Source: Micromonospora pattaloongensis
Lineage (GTDB): Bacteria; Actinomycetota; Actinomycetes; Mycobacteriales; Micromonosporaceae
Assembly: GCF_900107255.1 (NCBI RefSeq)
Contig: NZ_FNPH01000003.1
Span: 310,001-374,000 of the forward strand
DNA: 64,000 nucleotides
Reading direction: 5' to 3'
Shown here: positions 59,249-64,000 of the stretch, one piece after another
How the letters are laid out: each line of letters begins with the position of its first letter
How positions within the stretch are numbered: the stretch's first letter is position 1
Notes under the pieces: model-generated
The model's input: the letters and a program-made list of their open reading frames with translations, nothing else
What the model was told of the DNA's origin: nothing
The model's database searches: none
Program-made: the position numbers and the translations under genes

Positions 59249-60085
59249 GACATTTGTCAGCAGCATCGCCCGCGTCATCGGGCCGACCCCGCCCGGCATC
59301 GGCGCGATCGCGCCCGCGACCTCCGCGACCTCCGCCGACACGTCGCCGGTGTAGCGCCCCTTGCCGTCCTCCCCGACGACGCGGGTGATGCCGACGTCGA
59401 CGACCGCGGCACCGGGCTTGACCATGTCGGCGGTGAGCAGCCCCGGCACGCCGGCGGCGACGATCACGATGTCGGCGGCCCGGGTGTGCGTTCCCAGGTC
59501 GAGCGTGCCGGTGTGGCAGAGGGTGACGGTGGCGTTCTCGGTGCGCCGGGTGAGCAGCAGCCCCAGCGGACGCCCGACCGTGTTGCCGCGCCCGACGACC
59601 GCGACCTCGGCGCCGCGCAGCGGAACGTCGTAGCGGCGCAGCAGGTCGACGATGCCGCGCGGGGTGCAGGGCAGCGGGCCGTCGTAGCCCAGGACCAGCC
59701 GCCCCAGGTTGATCGGGTGCAGCCCGTCCGCGTCCTTGTCCGGGTCGATCAGCTCCAGGATCCGCTGCGTGTCGATCTGCGGGGGCAGCGGCAGCTGCAC
59801 GATGTAGCCGTGGCAGGCGGGATCGGCGTTCAGCTCGGCGACGACCGCCTCGACCTGCTCCTGCGTCGCGTCGCCGGGCAGCTCCCGCCGGATCGAGGCG
59901 ATCCCCACCTCGGCGCAGTCCCGGTGCTTGCCGTTGACGTACGCCTGCGAGCCCGGATCCTCGCCGACCAGCACCGTGCCGAGCCCCGGCACGATGCCCC
60001 GCTCGGCGAGCGCCTTCACCCGCGCGCGCAGGTCGTCCTTGATCGCCGCCGCGGCGGCCTTACCGTCCAGGAGAGTCGCCGTCAC
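59225..60085 (-). CDS. folD: Bifunctional methylene-THF dehydrogenase / cyclohydrolase
   Basis: Interconverts methylene-, methenyl- and formyl-tetrahydrofolate; the formyl product feeds PurN and PurH encoded next door. The 286-residue protein has the catalytic Y-x-x-x-K as [27 protein letters not shown], the NADP loop [16 protein letters not shown] and the C-terminal [14 protein letters not shown]. The GTG at 60085 begins [12 protein letters not shown]. The C-terminal VVERAERG and the stop lie in a 28 bp tandem repeat. The gene is on the same strand as purH and purN, with repeat copy C between folD and purH. Confidence 0.95.
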   Translation of the reverse strand: MTATLLDGKAAAAAIKDDLRARVKALAERGIVPGLGTVLVGEDPGSQAYVNGKHRDCAEVGIASIRRELPGDATQEQVEAVVAELNADPACHGYIVQLPLPPQIDTQRILELIDPDKDADGLHPINLGRLVLGYDGPLPCTPRGIVDLLRRYDVPLRGAEVAVVGRGNTVGRPLGLLLTRRTENATVTLCHTGTLDLGTHTRAADIVIVAAGVPGLLTADMVKPGAAVVDVGITRVVGEDGKGRYTGDVSAEVAEVAGAIAPMPGGVGPMTRAMLLTNVVERAERG

Positions 60086-60144
60086 GGACTCGATCGTCTC
60101 ACGCCCCCCACCCCCACCCCCACCCGGTAGCCCGCCCCCCACCT

Positions 60145-60224
60145 CAAGATCCGCGTGATCAGGGAGCAACTCCCGCGAGTCGCGGGCGCGTCGCGTGCGG
60201 AGCATCCTGATCACGCGGATCTTG
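60145..60224. repeat. Dispersed inverted repeat element, copy C
   Basis: Arms at 60145-60165 and 60205-60224 (AAGATCCGCGTGATCAGG and its complement) flank a 39 bp centre that aligns with copies A, B and D as TCnnGCGaGTCGCgGGCG. It lies between the purH stop and the folD start, on a tandem rather than convergent junction. Confidence 0.93.
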
Positions 60225-60236
60225 CGAGCGGTGGGG

Positions 60237-61805
60237 TCAGTGGAAGAAGTGGCGGGTGGCGGTGAGGTACATGGTGATGCCGGCCGCTGCGGCGGCGGCG
60301 ATGACCTCGTCGTCGCGGACCGAGCCGCCGGGCTGGACCACGGCGCGGACGCCGGCGTCGATCAGCACCTGCAGCCCGTCCGGGAACGGGAAGAACGCGT
60401 CGGAGGCGGCCACCGCGCCGCGGGCCCGGTCGGCGCCGGCGCGCGAGACCGCCAGGTGCGCGGCGTCCACCCGGTTCACCTGCCCCATCCCCACCCCGAC
60501 GGTCGCGGAGTCGGTCGCGAGCAGGATGGCGTTGCTCTTCACCGAGCGGATCGCGCGCCACGCGAAGGCCAAGTCGCGCAGCGTCTCCGCCGAGGCGGGC
60601 TCGCCGGCGGCCAGCCGCCAGCTCGCCGGATCGTCGCCGGGCGCGTCGACCCGGTCCGCCATCTGCACGAGGACGCCGCCGCTCACCTGCTTGAACTCGG
60701 CCGGCCAGGGACCCCAGGCCGGGGCGACCAGCAGCCGGAGGTTCTTCTTCGCCGCGAGCACCTCGACCGCCCCGTCGGCGTAGCCGGGGGCGACCACCAC
60801 CTCGGTGAAGATCTCGGCGATCTGCTTGGCCAGCTCGACCGAGACCTCCCGGTTGAGGGCGATCACGCCGCCGAACGCGGAGACCGGGTCGCAGGCATGC
60901 GCCTTGCGGTGCGCCTCGGCCACGTCGGCGCCGACCGCGATGCCGCACGGGTTGGCGTGCTTGATGATCGCCACCGCCGGCTCGGCGAAGTCGTTCGCGG
61001 CCCGCCAGGCCGCGTCCGCGTCGACGTAGTTGTTGTAGGACATCTCCTTGCCGTGCAGCTGCTCGGCCTGGGCGAGCCCGGGCGGGGCCGCGGGGTCGAC
61101 GTAGAGCGCGGCGTCCTGGTGCGGGTTCTCGCCGTAGCGCAGCACCGCCAAGCGGCGCAGCGCCATCCCGGTGAACTCGGGCCACTCGGGCGCGGACGCG
61201 TCCAGCACCGTCGCGCACCAGTTCGCCACCGCCACGTCGTACTCGGCGATGTCCGCGAAGGCGCGCGCCGCGAGCGCGCGGCGCTGCGCGAGGGTGAAGC
61301 CGCCACCGTCGAGCGCCTCCCGGATCAAGGGGTACGCCGACACCGACGTCACCACCGCGACCGAGGCGTGGTTCTTCGCGGCGGCGCGCACCATCGCCGG
61401 CCCACCGATGTCGATCTGCTCCACGCACTCGTCCAGGTCGGCGCCGGACGCGACGGTCTGCTGGAACGGGTAGAGGTTGGAGACGAGCAGGTCGAAGGGG
61501 GCGACGCCGAGTTGGTCGAGCTGATCGGCGTGGGACGGCTGACGCAGGTCGGCGAGCAACCCGGCGTGCACCTTCGGGTGCAGCGTCTTGACCCGGCCGT
61601 CCAGACACTCCGGGAAGCCGGTCACGTCCTCGACGCGCGTCACCGGCACCCCGGCCGCCTCGATCGTCGCGGCCGTGGACCCCGTGGAGACGATCTCCAC
61701 GCCCGCACCGTGCAACGCCTGCGCCAGCTCGGTCAGCCCGGTCTTGTCGTAGACGCTGACCAGCGCGCGCCGCAGCGGACGCCGGTCGGACAGCGGGGAG
61801 CTCAT
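60237..61805 (-). CDS. purH: Bifunctional AICAR transformylase / IMP cyclohydrolase
   Basis: Last two steps of purine synthesis to IMP. The 522-residue protein has the N-terminal MGS-like IMPCH domain ([55 protein letters not shown]) and the C-terminal AICAR transformylase with [24 protein letters not shown], the catalytic lysine-histidine pair, and [10 protein letters not shown]. The ATG at 61805 lies in the purN stop (ATGA), so purN and purH are coupled. The usual length and motif set are intact. Confidence 0.97.
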   Translation of the reverse strand: MSSPLSDRRPLRRALVSVYDKTGLTELAQALHGAGVEIVSTGSTAATIEAAGVPVTRVEDVTGFPECLDGRVKTLHPKVHAGLLADLRQPSHADQLDQLGVAPFDLLVSNLYPFQQTVASGADLDECVEQIDIGGPAMVRAAAKNHASVAVVTSVSAYPLIREALDGGGFTLAQRRALAARAFADIAEYDVAVANWCATVLDASAPEWPEFTGMALRRLAVLRYGENPHQDAALYVDPAAPPGLAQAEQLHGKEMSYNNYVDADAAWRAANDFAEPAVAIIKHANPCGIAVGADVAEAHRKAHACDPVSAFGGVIALNREVSVELAKQIAEIFTEVVVAPGYADGAVEVLAAKKNLRLLVAPAWGPWPAEFKQVSGGVLVQMADRVDAPGDDPASWRLAAGEPASAETLRDLAFAWRAIRSVKSNAILLATDSATVGVGMGQVNRVDAAHLAVSRAGADRARGAVAASDAFFPFPDGLQVLIDAGVRAVVQPGGSVRDDEVIAAAAAAGITMYLTATRHFFH

Positions 61806-62422
61806 GGAATGGAGACCTTTCTTCCCGTAATGGTCCAGCCCTCGCGCACCAGACGGCCCACGTACTCGACGAGCTGCGCGCGCTCGGCTTCCTTGATCCG
61901 CTCGGTCAGGGTTTCCTCGGTGTCGTCGGTGAGCACCGGCACCGCGACCTGCGCGACGATCGGCCCGGTGTCCACACCGGCGTCGACGAAGAACAGCGTG
62001 GCCCCGGCGAGCTTCACCCCGTAGGCGAGGGCGTCGCGGGGGCCGTGGATGCCCGGGAACGCGGGCAGCAGCGCGTTGTGGGTGTTGATGTAACGGTCGC
62101 CGAAGGCGGCCAGGAAGTGCGCGCCCACCAACTTCAGGAATCCGGCGGAGACCACCAGGTCGGGTTCGTGCTCGGCGACGTGCGCGGTGAGCGCCGCGTC
62201 CCAGTCGTCACGCGTCGGATAGTCGGACACCCGGTCCACGAACGTCGGCACCCCGGCGGCGCGCGCCCGGTCCAGCCCCGCGATGCCGTCGCGGTCGGCG
62301 CCGACGGCGACCACGCGGGCCCCGTACGCCGGGTCGGCGGCCGCGTCGAGCAGCGCCTGGAGGTTGGACCCGGAGCCGGAGACGAGGACGACGATGCGGG
62401 CGGCCGGCGGGGGCACAGTCAC
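61802..62422 (-). CDS. purN: Phosphoribosylglycinamide formyltransferase
   Basis: Transfers a formyl group from 10-formyl-THF to GAR in purine synthesis. The 206-residue protein has the N-terminal [30 protein letters not shown], and the formyltransferase motif [21 protein letters not shown] with the catalytic N-x-H-x-LLP; the conserved D is in [11 protein letters not shown]. The GTG at 62422 follows TAGGGT by 6 nt without a ribosome site, so the message appears leaderless. It ends in the purH start. Confidence 0.96.
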   Translation of the reverse strand: MTVPPPAARIVVLVSGSGSNLQALLDAAADPAYGARVVAVGADRDGIAGLDRARAAGVPTFVDRVSDYPTRDDWDAALTAHVAEHEPDLVVSAGFLKLVGAHFLAAFGDRYINTHNALLPAFPGIHGPRDALAYGVKLAGATLFFVDAGVDTGPIVAQVAVPVLTDDTEETLTERIKEAERAQLVEYVGRLVREGWTITGRKVSIP

Positions 62423-62612
62423 GCCAGAACCCTACCGGGCGGCCGGACGCGGTCGTTCGCCGCCCGCGTCCGGCCCACGACCGGCCAGCCGGGACATGTC
62501 GACTGTTCGATGGAGCCGGGCATTGGCGCGGAGCAGCTACGCTGCCGGCGCTCGGGCGTTACTGCCCGTTCGATCGAAACTCGGCAGATATCTCCACAGG
62601 AGCGCGACTTTC

Positions 62613-63089
62613 ATGCAGCCCGGCTATCCCGGACAGGATCCCTACGGCCAGCAGCCGTCGGACCCGACCGCGCCGCCCTACCAGGACCCGTACGCCCAGG
62701 CGCAGCCGCCGTACGGGCAGCCGGCCCACGGCCAGCCGATGTACGGCCACCCGGGGCACGACCCGTACGCCCCGCCGGCACCCGGCTATCCGATGCCGGG
62801 GTACGGCGCCCCGGTCCCGCAGCAGAACAACAACCTCGGACTGATCGGCATGATCGTCGGCATCACCTCGATCGTGCTGGGGCTCTGCTGCGGTTTCTTC
62901 GCGTTGCCGCTCGGCATCGCCGGCATCGTGCTCGGCGTGATGGGGCGCACCAAGGCCGATCAGGGGCTGGCCGGCAACCGCGGCCAGGCGCAGGCGGGTC
63001 TGATCTGCGGCGTGATCGGCGCGGTGATCGGCGTCGGCACCGGCATCCTCGGCATCGTGGTCAACCTCGGTGGGGTTTACCAGTTTTAA
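62613..63089 (+). CDS. DUF4190 membrane protein
   Basis: A 158-residue protein with an N-terminal stretch of about 70 residues of Pro/Gly/Tyr repeats (PYGQ, PYAQ, YGHPGH), then two membrane helices: LIGMIVGITSIVLGLCCGFFALPLGIAGIVLGVM and AQAGLICGVIGAVIGVGTGILGIVV. That helix pair is DUF4190, found in many actinobacterial envelope proteins of unknown role. The ATG at 62613 has AGGAG about 10 nt upstream. Longer frames upstream would overlap the purN region and lack a ribosome site. It shares its design with the small gene that follows. Confidence 0.85.
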   Translation: MQPGYPGQDPYGQQPSDPTAPPYQDPYAQAQPPYGQPAHGQPMYGHPGHDPYAPPAPGYPMPGYGAPVPQQNNNLGLIGMIVGITSIVLGLCCGFFALPLGIAGIVLGVMGRTKADQGLAGNRGQAQAGLICGVIGAVIGVGTGILGIVVNLGGVYQF

Positions 63090-63167
63090 GAACGGCCTCG
63101 ATGGGTCATGATCAGCATGGCAACCATGCTGCACGTCAGATAACGGTATGAAACTGGAGGAATATCC

Positions 63168-63434
63168 GTGACCGCCTACCCGCCGCCCCCGCCGCCCGCC
63201 GCCGCCGGCAACGACAAGACGACGCTCTGGGGCGTCCTCGGCATCGTCTTCGCCTTCTGCTGCCTGCCGCTGGGCGTGGTGTTCGCCGTGCTGTCGCTGA
63301 ACGAGGCGAAGAAGTCCGGCAAGCAGCCGACGCTGGCCTACGTCGCGTTCGGCCTGTCTGCCCTGCTCCTCGTGCTCAACATCATCCTGGCGGTCAGCGG
63401 CAACCTGCCGGGCTTCAGCAGCACCGCCCCCTGA
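63168..63434 (+). CDS. Small DUF4190-like membrane protein
   Basis: An 88-residue protein with a short proline-rich N-terminus and two hydrophobic helices (WGVLGIVFAFCCLPLGVVFAVLSL and LAYVAFGLSALLLVLNIILAV). The first helix matches that of the preceding gene (FCCLPLGVVFAVLSLNEAKK versus FFALPLGIAGIVLGVMGRTKA), so the two look like relatives. The GTG at 63168 follows GGAGGAATATCC, a good ribosome site. It is probably cotranscribed with the gene 78 bp upstream. Confidence 0.75.
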   Translation: MTAYPPPPPPAAAGNDKTTLWGVLGIVFAFCCLPLGVVFAVLSLNEAKKSGKQPTLAYVAFGLSALLLVLNIILAVSGNLPGFSSTAP

Positions 63435-63447
63435 TCGACCGGCACAA

Positions 63448-63484
63448 CGGTGGGGCGCTTCCCGATCCGGGAAGCGCCCCACCG
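63448..63484. terminator. 17 bp bidirectional terminator
   Basis: CGGTGGGGCGCTTCCCG (63448-63464) and CGGGAAGCGCCCCACCG (63468-63484) are perfect complements with loop ATC, in the convergent gap between the DUF4190-like gene and the next. T residues follow (CTGTTT). Confidence 0.88.
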
Positions 63485-63516
63485 GCTGTTTCGGGCCGTC
63501 GGACGAACCGGCCGTG

Positions 63517-64000
63517 TCACGAGCCCGCGAAGACGCGACTCGCGGCGGCGCCGACCAGCGCGCCCACCGTGACGAGCACGGCCGCGGCCGCGGCCACCTG
63601 CCACGGAACGGGACCGATCTCGGCCATCCGGCCACCGCCGAGGGGCCCGCCGGAGGCCATCGCGGCGAGCCCGAGCACGCCACCGGCGACCGGACCGGCG
63701 ATCACGGCCGACGACAGCAGCCCGCCCCACTCCACCGGCGTCCCGTCGCGCTGGGCCGCCCGCCGCCAGCGCCGGCCGAGCAGCAGGCCCGCCCCTATTC
63801 CGGCGACCACCGGCACCGCGAGCAGCACCGCGCCGACGCCACCGGTCGGCCCGTTCGGCAGGCCGGCCAGCAGCGGTACGGCCGGCAGCGGCCCGAGGGT
63901 GACGTCGGTGGTCCTGACCACGGTCCCGGCGCCCACGGCGAACCCCGGACCGAGCAGATAGGACGCGGCCCAGATCGCGGCGTTCGGCGCGTAACCGACG
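63517..64000 (-). CDS. DUF6350 / PerM-like membrane protein, C-terminal part only
   Basis: The end of a protein running off the right edge; 161 codons are visible. The strand reads through GYAPNAAIWAASYLLGPGFAVGAGTVV with hydrophobic helices after it (AVLLAVPVVAGIGAGLL, VAGGVLGLAAMAS, AAAAAVLVTVGALVG). This matches DUF6350 proteins, including the cell-division-associated PerM of mycobacteria, which sit upstream of purN in Actinobacteria, as here. The ATG at 63936 is internal, since the coding frame continues to the edge. Confidence 0.82.
   Translation of the reverse strand, partial: VGYAPNAAIWAASYLLGPGFAVGAGTVVRTTDVTLGPLPAVPLLAGLPNGPTGGVGAVLLAVPVVAGIGAGLLLGRRWRRAAQRDGTPVEWGGLLSSAVIAGPVAGGVLGLAAMASGGPLGGGRMAEIGPVPWQVAAAAAVLVTVGALVGAAASRVFAGS

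Overview
The window is about 73% GC with dense, often overlapping genes. It carries a mycothiol pathway enzyme (Mca), a bldA-type tRNA-Leu(UAA), several starts that look leaderless (a TANNNT box 6-8 nt before GTG or ATG) and a full set of actinobacterial housekeeping genes. It is chromosomal DNA of an actinomycete, most likely Micromonosporaceae. The genus is an inference and cannot be settled here.

Layout. 1-5144: a DUF255 thioredoxin-fold protein (cut by the left edge), a membrane GGDEF-EAL protein, mca and DUF4307. 5255-14611: greA followed by amino-acid and sulfur genes (ilvA, an amidase, metB, a HIT protein, msrA, rnz, a GNAT, cbs). 14727-23461: DUF1232, two SGNH hydrolases in tandem, a thiolase, a BI-1 protein, tRNA-Leu(UAA), a large membrane protein and an NDH-2-like flavoprotein. 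23545-27871: an overlapping DUF4129 / membrane / MoxR / DUF58 / membrane operon. 27916-31544: family 5 uracil-DNA glycosylase, dienelactone hydrolase, LppU-like protein, and a PadR regulator coupled to a HAAS-type membrane protein. 31691-32326: a small Doc/RHH toxin-antitoxin island of lower GC beside a scrap resembling the 3' end of ppx. 32363-36394: ppx, GNAT, DUF501, ftsB, eno. 36608-48023: lipoprotein, DUF885 peptidase, a MocR regulator divergent from an EamA exporter, mazG, SurA-like lipoprotein, mfd, LD-carboxypeptidase. 48195-54523: ppc and a four-gene ABC operon. 54724-64000: APS kinase with a degenerate sulfurylase domain, icd, mdh, folD, purH, purN, two DUF4190-like proteins and a DUF6350/PerM-like protein (cut by the right edge).

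Genes that work together: cbs, metB and cysC in sulfur and methionine metabolism; mca and msrA in thiol and redox repair; icd, mdh, ppc and eno in central carbon; folD, purH and purN in one-carbon and purine synthesis.

The unusual material is mostly outside ordinary genes. (i) A dispersed ~80 bp inverted-repeat family has four copies here, and one lies in frame inside the MocR-like gene. (ii) A conserved-looking leader before rnz holds a 12-codon ORF with an excellent Shine-Dalgarno, nested stems and a T-tailed terminator. (iii) Short tandem repeats (18-36 bp) sit at or near 3' gene ends (mca, folD, icd, greA/ilvA) or inside a gene (HIT). (iv) The only in-frame TTA codon found on reading is in the cysC-like gene, in the same window as the tRNA that would read it.
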